A stretch of DNA of 64,000 nucleotides, taken from NCBI GenBank assembly GCA_003576685.1, contig QOZR01000013.1, positions 62,001-126,000 on the forward strand, written 5' to 3'. Positions 32,467 to 41,021 of this stretch are shown here, in pieces. This stretch comes from Virgifigura deserti (GTDB lineage: Bacteria; Pseudomonadota; Alphaproteobacteria; Dongiales; Dongiaceae). Position 1 is the first letter of the stretch. Every line of letters begins with the position of its first letter. Made by a program: the position numbers and the translations under genes. The notes under the pieces are model-generated. The model was not told the DNA's origin. It ran no database searches and saw only the letters and a list, made by a program, of their open reading frames with translations.

Positions 32467-32478
32467 CCGGATAAGTAT
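32455..32478. promoter_or_regulatory. Dyad ATACTTA / TAAGTAT over the ArsR start codon
   Basis: Perfect 7-base arms at 32455-32461 and 32472-32478 with a 10-base centre that contains the start codon. Size and place fit an ArsR-type operator giving self-repression, with the repressor also masking translation start. Confidence 0.5.
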
Positions 32479-32589
32479 TGCGCGGCGGCGGCCGTTTGTC
32501 AATCGGCCATGGACGCAATGCCATGGAACCGCTACCCATGACGCCTCATGGCGATTTCTTAACCGGCCCCCTGTGATAAGATTATTTGT

Positions 32590-33300
32590 ATGACCCAACC
32601 CGTGATCGGCCTGACTCTGGATTCCGAAGAGCCGGGCGGCTATTCCAAGTTTCCCTGGTACGCGGTCCGCGAGAACTATTGCGGTGCGGTGACGCGCGCC
32701 GGGGGCCTGCCCATCCTGCTGCCGCACGAGCCGGAGCAGGCCGCGGCCTATCTCGACCGGATCGACGGGCTGATCGTCACCGGCGGCGCCTTCGACGTCG
32801 ATCCCAGCCTGTTCGGCGCGACGAGCCGGCACGCGACGGTGAAGACCAAGGGCCGGCGCACCGCCTTCGAGGCGGCGATGACGCGCGGCGCGCTGGAGCG
32901 CGATATGCCCGTCCTCGGAATCTGCGGCGGGCAGCAGCTTCTCAACGTCATCCTGGGCGGCACGCTGATCCAGCACATCCCCGACGAAGTGGGCGCGGCC
33001 CTAGCGCATGAGCAACCCAACCCGCGCGACGAGCCGGGGCACAGCGTCCGGGTCGAGGCCGGCACGCTGCTGCACCGCATCTGCGGCGTGGCCGAGCTGT
33101 CGGTGAACAGCGCCCATCATCAGGCGGCGAAGGCGGTCGGCCCGGGCATCATCGTCAATGCGGTCGCCGAGGATGGCGTGATCGAAGGCATCGAGGATCC
33201 GGGCCGGCGCTTCTGTCTCGGCGTCCAGTGGCATCCGGAATTCTCGATCAGCGTCGGCGACGCGAAGATCTTCGACGCCTTCATCGCCTCCTGTCGCTGA
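32590..33300 (+). CDS. Class I glutamine amidotransferase-like hydrolase (PuuD type)
   Basis: A 236-residue peptidase C26 protein, like gamma-glutamyl-gamma-aminobutyrate hydrolase of the putrescine pathway. Seen: IDGLIVTGGAFDVDPSLFG, the nucleophile elbow GICGGQQLLNV, and the catalytic pair HPE in GVQWHPEFS. A loop INTNSAHHQA-like region reads NSAHHQAAKAVGPG. No other putrescine gene is near, so the true gamma-glutamyl substrate is open. Confidence 0.88.
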   Translation: MTQPVIGLTLDSEEPGGYSKFPWYAVRENYCGAVTRAGGLPILLPHEPEQAAAYLDRIDGLIVTGGAFDVDPSLFGATSRHATVKTKGRRTAFEAAMTRGALERDMPVLGICGGQQLLNVILGGTLIQHIPDEVGAALAHEQPNPRDEPGHSVRVEAGTLLHRICGVAELSVNSAHHQAAKAVGPGIIVNAVAEDGVIEGIEDPGRRFCLGVQWHPEFSISVGDAKIFDAFIASCR

Positions 33301-33376
33301 GACAATCGCTCCTCCTGTCATTCGATCCCTTGTCATTCACCGAAGAATGTTGAACATCCCCTGACGCGCTTTACCT

Positions 33377-33510
33377 CCCTCTCCCCTTGTGCGAGATGGG
33401 CAGGGTGAGGGGTTTTGCGCGCGTCCACGCGCGGAAGAATCTTGCCTCACGCCCCCTCACCCTCCCCGTGCTTCGCATGGGTCCCCTTCCTCTCCCACAA
33501 GGGTAGAGGG
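33377..33510. repeat. Large inverted repeat of the CCCTCTCCCC type
   Basis: The left arm 33377-33412 begins CCCTCTCCCCTTGTG and ends in GGGTGAGGGG. The right arm 33452-33510, read on the minus strand, begins CCCTCTACCCTTGTGGGAG and ends with the same GGGTGAGGGG type of sequence. It fills most of the gap before rluB; a short relative is at 8383-8407. Confidence 0.75.
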
Positions 33511-33535
33511 CTTATATCTGCAGGCTTATTCACCG

Positions 33536-34369
33536 ATGGTCCGACATAAGCGCGACAGCGAACTGACCGAAGGCACAAACGAGCGCATCGCCAAGCGCCT
33601 TGCGCGCGTCGGCCTGTGCTCGCGGCGCGAGGCGGAGCGGTGGATCGCCGAGGGCCGCGTCATGGTCGACGGCAAGGTCCTGACCAGCCCGGCGGTCAAT
33701 GTCGGCCCGGCGGCGCAGATCGCCGTCGACGGGCGGCCGATTCCCGAGAAGCAGCCGCCGCGGCTATGGCGCTATCACAAACCACGCGGCTTGGTCACCA
33801 CGGCGAAGGATCCGCAGGGCCGTCCAACGGTGTTCGACAATCTGCCCGAAGACCTGCCGCGGGTCATCGCCGTCGGCCGGCTCGACCTCGGCTCGGAAGG
33901 GCTGCTGCTGCTCACCAATGATGGCGCCCTGGCCCGCCGGCTGGAGCTGCCGAGCAACGCCTGGACCCGCCGCTATCGGGTGCGGGTGCACGGCCGGGTT
34001 GATCTCGACCGCCTGGACGCGCTTGCCGAAGGCGTGACCGTCGACGGCGTCGCCTATGGTCCGATCCGGGCCCGGCTCGACCGCCAGCAGGGCGAAAATG
34101 CCTGGCTGACCATGAGCCTGAGTGAGGGCAAGAACCGCGAGATCCGCCGCGTCTGCGAACATCTCGGCTGGCCGGTCAGCCGACTGATCCGCGTCGCCTT
34201 CGGCCCATTCCAGCTCGGCAACCTGCTGCCCGGTGCCGCTGAGGAGGTGCCGGCGAGGGTGCTGCGCGACCAGCTCGGCTCAGAACCGGAGAGGCCCGCG
34301 CCCCGGCGGGCCGCCGCCAAGAAACCCTCGGCGATAAAACATCATGCGAATCGTCGCCGGACGCCATAA
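33536..34369 (+). CDS. rluB: 23S rRNA pseudouridine synthase, RluB/RsuA family
   Basis: Makes a pseudouridine in 23S rRNA helix 80 if RluB. The 277-residue protein has an N-terminal S4 domain (RIAKRLARVGLCSRREAERW), the catalytic GRLDLGSEGLLLLTNDG with the nucleophile Asp, and NREIRRVCEHLGWPVSRLIR. The tail is basic and Ala/Pro-rich. Its last 26 bases overlap rsmD. RluB is the best member name by place next to rsmD; RluE or RsuA are less likely. Confidence 0.9.
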   Translation: MVRHKRDSELTEGTNERIAKRLARVGLCSRREAERWIAEGRVMVDGKVLTSPAVNVGPAAQIAVDGRPIPEKQPPRLWRYHKPRGLVTTAKDPQGRPTVFDNLPEDLPRVIAVGRLDLGSEGLLLLTNDGALARRLELPSNAWTRRYRVRVHGRVDLDRLDALAEGVTVDGVAYGPIRARLDRQQGENAWLTMSLSEGKNREIRRVCEHLGWPVSRLIRVAFGPFQLGNLLPGAAEEVPARVLRDQLGSEPERPAPRRAAAKKPSAIKHHANRRRTP

Positions 34370-34913
34370 GGGCCGGCCCCTGCAGGCGCCCGAGGGACTC
34401 GACGTCCGCCCAACCTCCGATCGGGCGCGGCAGGGGCTGTTCAATATCCTGGAGCATGGCGGCTTCACCGAGGACGGCACCTCGCCGCTCGTCGATGCCG
34501 TCGTGCTCGACGCCTTCGCCGGGACCGGAGCGCTGGGCTTGGAGGCGCTGTCGCGCGGCGCCGCGCGCCTGACTTGCATGGACAGCGAGCCTCGCGCGAT
34601 CGCGGTGATCCGCGCCAACGTCGCGACATTGGGCGAGCGTGCCCGGGTGACACTGCACCAGGCCGATGCGACGCGCCCACCGCCCGGCCCGGCCGAACCC
34701 TGCAGCCTCGCCTTCCTCGACCCGCCCTATCGCAGCGGCCTCGGCGCCCCCGCCCTCGCCGCCCTTGCCGACCGAGGCTGGGTTGCGGACGGCGCACTCT
34801 GCATCGTCGAAGTCGAGGCGAAGGAGAATTTCGCAGCGCCCTCGGGGTTCACGAGCTTTGACGAGCGCCGCTACGGCAAGGCGCGGTTCGTGTTCCTCCG
34901 GTTCCGGACATAA
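34344..34913 (+). CDS. rsmD: 16S rRNA (guanine966-N2)-methyltransferase
   Basis: Methylates G966 of 16S rRNA using S-adenosylmethionine. The 189-residue protein starts MRIVAGRHKGRPLQAPEG, the RsmD signature, then has RPTSDRARQGLFNIL, the SAM loop LDAFAGTGALGLEALSRG and the catalytic FLDPPY. It is coupled to rluB and converges with the chromate transporter 8 bases away. Confidence 0.95.
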   Translation: MRIVAGRHKGRPLQAPEGLDVRPTSDRARQGLFNILEHGGFTEDGTSPLVDAVVLDAFAGTGALGLEALSRGAARLTCMDSEPRAIAVIRANVATLGERARVTLHQADATRPPPGPAEPCSLAFLDPPYRSGLGAPALAALADRGWVADGALCIVEVEAKENFAAPSGFTSFDERRYGKARFVFLRFRT

Positions 34914-34921
34914 GTCACGTC

Positions 34922-36145
34922 TCAGAAAAGCGCCAGGACGGCAGCACCGCCGGCGACGACGACAACCACCAGCCAGGACGGCGCCTTCCAGACCGTGAGC
35001 AGGACGAAGCCGGTCAGCGCCAGCCCGAAATCACCGGGGCTGCGGATCGCGCTGGTCCAGACCGGGTCGTAGAGCGCGGCACCGAGGAGGCCGACCACGG
35101 CGGCATTGACGCCGCGCAGGGCAGCCTGTGCGGTGGAGCGGCGGCGGAACGCGTCCCAGAACGGCAGCGCGCCGACGACCAACAGCAGGCCCGGCAGGAA
35201 AATCGCGACGAGGCAGAGGGCCGCGCCGGCCACGCCGTTCGGCGCCGGCCCCATCACCGTGCCCAGATAGGCGGCGAAGGTGAAGAGCGGCCCCGGCACC
35301 GCCTGGGCGGCACCGTAGCCGGCGAGGAACGCGTCCTCGCCGATCCAACCGGGGGGGACGACCTCCGCCTGCAGCAGCGGCAGCACCACATGGCCGCCGC
35401 CGAACACGAGCGCGCCGGAGCGGTAGAAGGAATCGAGCAGCGCGACGGATTGGCCTGGGAGCAGTGCCGCGGCAATCGGCAGCATCCCGAGCAGCAGAAA
35501 GAAGAGAGCCAGCGCCATCGCGCCGACCGAACGCGGAATCGGGGCAGATAGATGGTCCGACGGCATGACCGGATCGGCCCGGCAGAGCCACAGGCCGGCC
35601 AGACCGCCCAGGAGGATCGCCGCGATCTGGCCGAAGGCGGTGGACAGGCCGAGCACGATCAGCGTCGCCGCGAGCGCGATGCTCGCGCGCTGCCGGTCGG
35701 GACAGAGCGTCCGGGCCATGCCCCAGACCGCCTGCGCCACGACCGCGACCGCCACGATTTTCAGCCCATGCAGGATGCCGGCGCCAGCCGTCCCCGCGAA
35801 GAGGTCCGCGCCATAGGCGAAGAGGACCAAGACAAGGGCGGACGGCAGGGTGAAGCCGAGCCAGGCGGCTGCACCGCCCGCGAAGCCGCCGCGGGTGAGG
35901 CCGAGCGCGAAACCGACCTGGCTGCTGGCCGGGCCGGGCAGGAACTGACAGAGCGCAACCAGGTCGGCATAGGCCCGCTCGTCCAGCCACTTGCGGCGGG
36001 TCACCAGTTCGTCGCGGAAATAGCCGAGGTGAGCGATCGGACCGCCGAAGGAGGTGACGCCGAGCTTCAGGAACACCAGGAGAATGCTCAGGAACGAGCG
36101 CTCGTCGGCTCCGGCGGCGATTCGGCTCGACGTCGTTTCTTCCAT
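34922..36145 (-). CDS. chrA: Chromate efflux transporter, two-domain ChrA
   Basis: A 407-residue membrane protein of the CHR family, with two homologous halves. The first carries LKLGVTSFGGPIAHLGYFRDE, LCQFLPGPASSQVGF; the second has SGALVFGGGHVVLPLL and GYGAAQAVPGPLFTFAAYLG. ChrA exports chromate by proton-driven transport; some homologues may carry sulfate. The ATG at 36145 fits the family start. It diverges from the MOT1-type transporter, whose substrate is another oxyanion. Confidence 0.93.
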   Translation of the reverse strand: MEETTSSRIAAGADERSFLSILLVFLKLGVTSFGGPIAHLGYFRDELVTRRKWLDERAYADLVALCQFLPGPASSQVGFALGLTRGGFAGGAAAWLGFTLPSALVLVLFAYGADLFAGTAGAGILHGLKIVAVAVVAQAVWGMARTLCPDRQRASIALAATLIVLGLSTAFGQIAAILLGGLAGLWLCRADPVMPSDHLSAPIPRSVGAMALALFFLLLGMLPIAAALLPGQSVALLDSFYRSGALVFGGGHVVLPLLQAEVVPPGWIGEDAFLAGYGAAQAVPGPLFTFAAYLGTVMGPAPNGVAGAALCLVAIFLPGLLLVVGALPFWDAFRRRSTAQAALRGVNAAVVGLLGAALYDPVWTSAIRSPGDFGLALTGFVLLTVWKAPSWLVVVVVAGGAAVLALF

Positions 36146-36209
36146 GACCAATCCGATACGGCATGTGAGATGGTTGCGCGGCAACATAGTGGGCCGTAAT
36201 TACGACGAC

Positions 36210-37484
36210 ATGACAACAGAGACCGAGATCGACAAGCAGTGCCGCGCGCGCGCCGGCGTTTACCGCGTCGAGGACGCCCCCCAGGGGGTGCTCCGCCGCG
36301 TCTTCCGGCTGCCCGACATCAAGGTCCGCTGTCGGACCCAGGCGGCGGACGAACCGCCGATGTTCGCCCGACCGCGCTTCGGCCGCGATCCGCGCGAAAT
36401 TTCCGGCGCGCTCGGCGATCTCGGCACGTTCCTGCCGCACATCATCGGCGCGATCACCGTGGTCGGCATGGCGCCTGCCGGCATCCTGACCACCTTCGGA
36501 CTGTTCTACGCCTTCTCCGGCGCGTTCTACGGCCTGCCGATCGCGATTCAGCCGATGAAGGCGGCTTCCGCCGCCGTGCTGATCGAGCCGATGGACACCC
36601 ATTCCATCGCCGGCGCCGGGCTGGTGATCGGGCTGTTCTTCCTGATCGTCGGCGCGACCGGCCTCGTCGACCGGATCGCCCGGATCATCCCGCCGACCGT
36701 CGCCGCGGGCCTGCAGCTCGGCCTCGGCCTCTCGCTCGCCGCGCTCGGCATCGAGCTGCTCAGCGAGCATCTCTGGCTCGGTCTCGGCATCTGCGCGCTG
36801 ATCCTGGTGATGCTGCGCAACAGCCGCCTGCCGGCGGCGCTGGCGGCGGTCGTCGTTGGCGTGATCGCCGGGCAGGTCTTCGGCGAGTCGCCGCCCTTCC
36901 CGGACCTGGAACTCGGCCTTCACCTGCCGCCGATCGTGATCCCGAGCTGGGAGCAGATCCTGCACGGCACGCAATATGCCGTGCTGCCGCAGATCCCGCT
37001 GACACTGACCAACGCGATCATCGTCACCGCCGCGGTCACGCGGGAACTCTTCCCGCGCGAGGTCCATGCGGTCACCGAGCGCAATTTATCGTTGACGACC
37101 GGGATCGGCAATTTGCTGGCGGCACCGTTGGGCGGCTATCCGATGTGCCACGGCGCCGGGGGCGTCACCGGGCATTACCGCTTCGGCGCCCGCACGGCGA
37201 CCGCGCCGCTGCTGATCGGCCTCACCTTCGTGGCGCTCGGCGTGCTGCTGGGCGACGGCGGGTTCCTGCTGCTGCAGCTCGTCCCCGACGCGGTGCTCGG
37301 CGCCCTGCTGCTGTTTTCCGGCATCGACCTCGCGCAGTCCTCCAAGCCGCAGCGCTACAGGGACGAGGAGCTGTTCATCGTCCTCACGCTGGCAGCGATC
37401 GGCGTCGCCCTCAACCCGGCGATCGCCTTCGCTATCGGCCTGCCGCTGGCCTATGCGGCGCAGCGCGGCTGGCTGCGGCTCTGA
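36210..37484 (+). CDS. MOT1-type molybdate/sulfate transporter
   Basis: A membrane protein of about 424 residues of the MFS_MOT1 group. The core begins EISGALGDLGTFLPHIIGAI, followed by LPIAIQPMKAASAA, and later GNLLAAPLGGYPMCHGAGGVTGHYRFGARTA has been split by the family's conserved PMCHGAGG. These move molybdate or sulfate. The first 50 residues are hydrophilic and unusual; a start at the ATG 36360 (MFARPRFGRDP) would remove them. The divergent chrA gene suggests shared oxyanion handling. Confidence 0.85.
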   Translation: MTTETEIDKQCRARAGVYRVEDAPQGVLRRVFRLPDIKVRCRTQAADEPPMFARPRFGRDPREISGALGDLGTFLPHIIGAITVVGMAPAGILTTFGLFYAFSGAFYGLPIAIQPMKAASAAVLIEPMDTHSIAGAGLVIGLFFLIVGATGLVDRIARIIPPTVAAGLQLGLGLSLAALGIELLSEHLWLGLGICALILVMLRNSRLPAALAAVVVGVIAGQVFGESPPFPDLELGLHLPPIVIPSWEQILHGTQYAVLPQIPLTLTNAIIVTAAVTRELFPREVHAVTERNLSLTTGIGNLLAAPLGGYPMCHGAGGVTGHYRFGARTATAPLLIGLTFVALGVLLGDGGFLLLQLVPDAVLGALLLFSGIDLAQSSKPQRYRDEELFIVLTLAAIGVALNPAIAFAIGLPLAYAAQRGWLRL

Positions 37485-37502
37485 AACTCGTCGGACCTCG
37501 CC

Positions 37503-37547
37503 CTTCGACTAGCTCAGGGTGAGGCCCTCATGCTGAGCTTATCGAAG
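37503..37547. repeat. Dispersed palindrome, copy 1 (CTTCGA-x-AGCTCAG)
   Basis: CTTCGACTAGCTCAG and CTGAGCTTATCGAAG pair at 13 of 15 positions, with a GGTGAGGCCCTCATG centre. It lies between the convergent transporter and mutL genes and could end both transcripts. Confidence 0.7.
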
Positions 37548-37579
37548 CACGGCGACTCAATCGCGATCAAAGATCAGCC

Positions 37580-39412
37580 TCACCGCCGCCCGAACAGCCT
37601 TTCGATGTCGGCGAGCTTCAGCTCGACATAGGTCGGGCGACCGTGGTTGCACTGCCCGGAATGGGGCGTCGCCTCCATCTGGCGCAGGAGCGCGTCCATC
37701 TCCTGCGGGTTGAGGCGTCGGCCGGCGCGCACGCTGCCGTGACAGGCCAGCGTGCCGCAGACCGTCTCCAGCCGCTCCTTCAGCCCGAGCGCCTGGCCGA
37801 ACTCGGCGAGCTCGTCGGCGAGGTCGCGGATCAGGCCGGGCACATCGGTGGCGCCGAGCAGCGCCGGCACCTCGCGCACCACGACGGCGCCGGGACCGAA
37901 GGGCTCCAGCACTAGGCCGAGTTCCGCCAGCTCCGCCGCGCGGGCCGCCAACCGGGCCGCCGCCGGCTCATCTAGCTCCACCACCTCCGGAATCAGCAGG
38001 CCCTGGCGCTTTACCCCGCCGTCGGCGAGCGCCTGCTTCATCCGCTCATAGACCAGCCGCTCATGCGCCGCATGCTGATCGACGATCACGATTCCGTCCG
38101 CCGTCTGCGCGACGATGTAGGTGCCATGGACCTGCGCCCGCGCGGCGCCGAGCGGATAGGCTTCGGCGGCGGGCTCGGTTTCGCGGGGCTGCGGCTGTCC
38201 GGGCGGCGCGGCCGGCGCATCAAAGCCTGGCAGTTCGCCGATCCGGTCAGTTTCCGTCAGCGGCGCGAAGGCGGCCGCCGCCTGCTCGGCGAGGCCGCGC
38301 GGTAGCGTCGCATGATGCTGTAGATAGGGTAAGGCCCCGCCGCCAACGGCGGGCCGGAAGCTGCCGAGCGCCGCCGTCGCCACCGTGGTCGAGGCGCGGT
38401 GGCCGGCCGCCGCCAGCGCATGCTTGGCACCGCCTACGATCAGCCCGCGCACCAGGCCGGGATCGCGGAACCGGACCTCGGCCTTGGCTGGGTGGACGTT
38501 GACGTCCACCTCCTCCGCCGGCAGCTCGAGGAAGAGGGCGACCAGCGGGTGGCGGTCGCGGGCCAGGAAATCCTGATAGGCGCCGCGCACCGCCCCTTGC
38601 AGCAACCGGTCGCGCACCGGCCGGCCGTTGACGAACAGGAACTGCATCGCCGCCGTCGCGCGGTTGAGGGTCGGCAGACCGATATGGCCGGTCAGCCGGA
38701 CGCCCTCGCGCGTGGCGTCGAGCGCCAGCGCGTTGTCGGCGAAGTCCCGTCCCATGATTGCGGCCAACCGCGCAAGCCGCGCCGCCTCCGCACCGCCGAC
38801 GAGGTCGGGCGCCTGCGCGGCCAGACGCACCACCGCCCGCGTGTCGTCATGGACCGCGAAGGCGATGTGCGGATGCGCCATCGCGAGGCGGTGCACGACA
38901 TCGACCGCATGGGTGAACTCAGTGCGCGGCGCCTTCAGGAACTTCAACCGCGCCGGCGTGGCGAAGAACAGGTCGCGCAGCTCGATCCGCGTGCCGACCG
39001 CCAGCGCCGCCGGCTGCGGCGCGCCCTTCACGCCGCCTTCGACGGTCAGGCTCCAGGCGCTGTCGGCGCCGCGCTTGCGACTGGTCAGGGTCAGCCGGCC
39101 GACCGCGCCGATGGAGGGCAGCGCCTCGCCGCGGAATCCCAGGCTGGCGATATGCGTCAGGTCGTCGCCCGGCAGCTTCGAGGTGGCGTGGCGCTCGATC
39201 GCGAGCGCGAGCTCGGCGGCATCCATGCCACAGCCGTCGTCGGTCACCGCGATCAGGCTGCGCCCGCCATCGCGCAGGACCACCTCGATCCGGGTGGCGC
39301 CGGCATCGATCGCGTTCTCGACCAGCTCCTTGACGGCGGAGGCCGGGCGCTCAACCACCTCGCCGGCGGCGATTCGGTTGATCAGATCGGGCGGCAGCAG
39401 GCGGATCGGCAT
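37580..39412 (-). CDS. mutL: DNA mismatch repair protein MutL
   Basis: Links MutS mismatch recognition to strand removal. 610 residues: GHKL ATPase with IRLLPPDLINRIAAGEVVER, VTDDGCGMD and SLGFRGEALPSIG, a middle S5-like domain with FVNGRPVRDRLL, a Pro/Ala linker, and a C-terminal dimer domain. That domain has DQHAAHERLVYE, matching the DQHAx2Ex4E endonuclease motif, so this MutL should nick DNA itself, as in bacteria without MutH. Confidence 0.96.
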   Translation of the reverse strand: MPIRLLPPDLINRIAAGEVVERPASAVKELVENAIDAGATRIEVVLRDGGRSLIAVTDDGCGMDAAELALAIERHATSKLPGDDLTHIASLGFRGEALPSIGAVGRLTLTSRKRGADSAWSLTVEGGVKGAPQPAALAVGTRIELRDLFFATPARLKFLKAPRTEFTHAVDVVHRLAMAHPHIAFAVHDDTRAVVRLAAQAPDLVGGAEAARLARLAAIMGRDFADNALALDATREGVRLTGHIGLPTLNRATAAMQFLFVNGRPVRDRLLQGAVRGAYQDFLARDRHPLVALFLELPAEEVDVNVHPAKAEVRFRDPGLVRGLIVGGAKHALAAAGHRASTTVATAALGSFRPAVGGGALPYLQHHATLPRGLAEQAAAAFAPLTETDRIGELPGFDAPAAPPGQPQPRETEPAAEAYPLGAARAQVHGTYIVAQTADGIVIVDQHAAHERLVYERMKQALADGGVKRQGLLIPEVVELDEPAAARLAARAAELAELGLVLEPFGPGAVVVREVPALLGATDVPGLIRDLADELAEFGQALGLKERLETVCGTLACHGSVRAGRRLNPQEMDALLRQMEATPHSGQCNHGRPTYVELKLADIERLFGRR

Positions 39413-39472
39413 ACTGAACTCTCTTGGAGACGGCAGTGATTGAGTCAGCTTCAGAAACCCAGGAGTCGCCCC

Positions 39473-39529
39473 TCATCTTTCGGCGAGCTCAAGATGAGGA
39501 CCTCGTGCTGAGCCTGTCGAAGCACGAGC
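39473..39529. repeat. Dispersed palindrome, copy 2
   Basis: CTCATCTTTCGGCGAGCTCA followed by AGATGAGGACCTCGTGCTGA and GCCTGTCGAAGCACGAG. Two decayed arms of the same family as copy 1, in the 204-base gap between mutL and the M16 gene. Confidence 0.6.
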
Positions 39530-39616
39530 TTCTCAAACGTAGAAGCCGGCGCTCCGTGCCGTCTAGCTGTGACTCCGAACAGTAGCAAACAACTCGGTCA
39601 GCGGCCAACGCCGGCG

Positions 39617-40987
39617 TCAGCTCGCGTCGTCCGGCGCGGATCGGGTCGGGGTGAGGCCTTCGGGCGCGCCGACCACGATCGTGGCGAGGTTCGCCGGATC
39701 AAGCAGTTCGCCGGCGACCCGCTTGGCCTCATCGAGCGTCACGCCTTCGATCAGAGCGGTACGCCGGTTGAAATAGTCGATGCCCAGATTTTCGAGCTGC
39801 ACCGCGACCAGCACCTGCGCTGTGCTGCCCGTGCTGGTGAAGTTCAGGGGATAGGAGCCGATCAGATAGGTCTTGGCGTCCGCCAGCTCCTCCGCCGTGG
39901 GTCCCTCCTCCTGCATGCGCCGCCACTCGGCGCGGATCACGTCGATCGACTCGCCGACCCGCGTGTTCTGCGTGGCGACATGCCCCATCAGAAGTCCGGC
40001 GTGATCGAGCGGATAGAGATAGGTACCTATGGAATAGGCAAGGCCGCGCTTCACCCGGACCTCCTGCATGAGCCGTGACGAGAACCCGCCGCCGCCGAGG
40101 ATGTGGTTGACGAGGGATGCGGCGTAAAAGTCCGGATCGTTGCGCTGGAGACCGCGCTGGCCGAACATGACGACGCTCTGCGGCACAGTTCGGTCGACGA
40201 CGATCAGCTCGCCGGCCGCGCTCGGTGTCACCGGCTCCACGGATACGGGCGTGGCAGCCGGCGGCAGGGCGCCGAAGGTTTCGTCGAGCAGCGGCCCGAG
40301 CTCGGCCGCCGTGATGTCGCCGACCACGCCGAGCACCAGATTGTCGCGAGCAAAGCGCTGGTCGACGAAATTGTGAAGGTCCTCCGTCGTGATGCGGCCG
40401 ATCGTCTCCGGCCTGCCCGACGGCTGACGGCCATAGGGATGATCGGGGAAGGTCGCCCGCCACCAGACGCGATCGGCGATCTCCGTCGGGTCGTTGACCC
40501 TGCTGGCGAGCCGAGCCAGAACCTGGCTGCGGATGCGCTCGACCGGTCCGGGATCGAAGCGAGGCTCGGTCAAAGCGAGACGCAGCAGATCGAAGGCAGC
40601 ATCGCGATTCTCCGTCAGGGTCCGCATCGACCCGGTGAAGCTGTCGCGACCGGCATCGAAACCGAGGTCCACGGCGAGATCGGCGAGACGCTGCTGAAAG
40701 GCTTGGGACTCGAGGTCCCCGGCGCCCTCGTCGAGCAGGCCCGACACCATCTCGGCAAGCCCCGCCTTGCCTTCGGGGTCGCTGGCGGCGCCGGCGCGGA
40801 AGCCCAGCGCGACCGAGATGATCGGGTTGCCGTGGTCCTCGACCAGCCAGGCCTCGATGCCGCCGGGGCTCACCACCCGTTCGACCGGGATCGCCCGCTC
40901 GACCGGATTCGATTGCGCCGACGCGCCACCCGCCGCGGTCATGAGCGCGATCGCGCCGGCGGCGAGAAACTTCTGGACTCGCATCAT
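39617..40987 (-). CDS. M16 family protein, non-catalytic partner
   Basis: A 456-residue M16 peptidase homologue with a signal peptide (FLAAGAIALMTAAGGASAQ). The zinc motif HxxEH is absent: the matching place reads GLAEMVSGLLDEG. In this family an active and an inactive subunit form a heterodimer, and the upstream gene supplies the active one, so this is probably the regulatory or substrate-holding half in the periplasm. The C-terminal part keeps the R/Y motif in LAYSIGTYL. GAGGAG precedes the ATG pair at 40987/40984. Confidence 0.9.
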   Translation of the reverse strand: MMRVQKFLAAGAIALMTAAGGASAQSNPVERAIPVERVVSPGGIEAWLVEDHGNPIISVALGFRAGAASDPEGKAGLAEMVSGLLDEGAGDLESQAFQQRLADLAVDLGFDAGRDSFTGSMRTLTENRDAAFDLLRLALTEPRFDPGPVERIRSQVLARLASRVNDPTEIADRVWWRATFPDHPYGRQPSGRPETIGRITTEDLHNFVDQRFARDNLVLGVVGDITAAELGPLLDETFGALPPAATPVSVEPVTPSAAGELIVVDRTVPQSVVMFGQRGLQRNDPDFYAASLVNHILGGGGFSSRLMQEVRVKRGLAYSIGTYLYPLDHAGLLMGHVATQNTRVGESIDVIRAEWRRMQEEGPTAEELADAKTYLIGSYPLNFTSTGSTAQVLVAVQLENLGIDYFNRRTALIEGVTLDEAKRVAGELLDPANLATIVVGAPEGLTPTRSAPDDAS

Positions 40988-41021
40988 CCCTTGTCTCCTC
41001 AAGAGCGCTGGCTCGGAATGT

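Noticed and set aside
35031..37067. Minus-strand open frame of 678 codons
   Set aside because: Spans two real genes (chrA and the MOT1-type transporter) out of frame; no recognisable domain.
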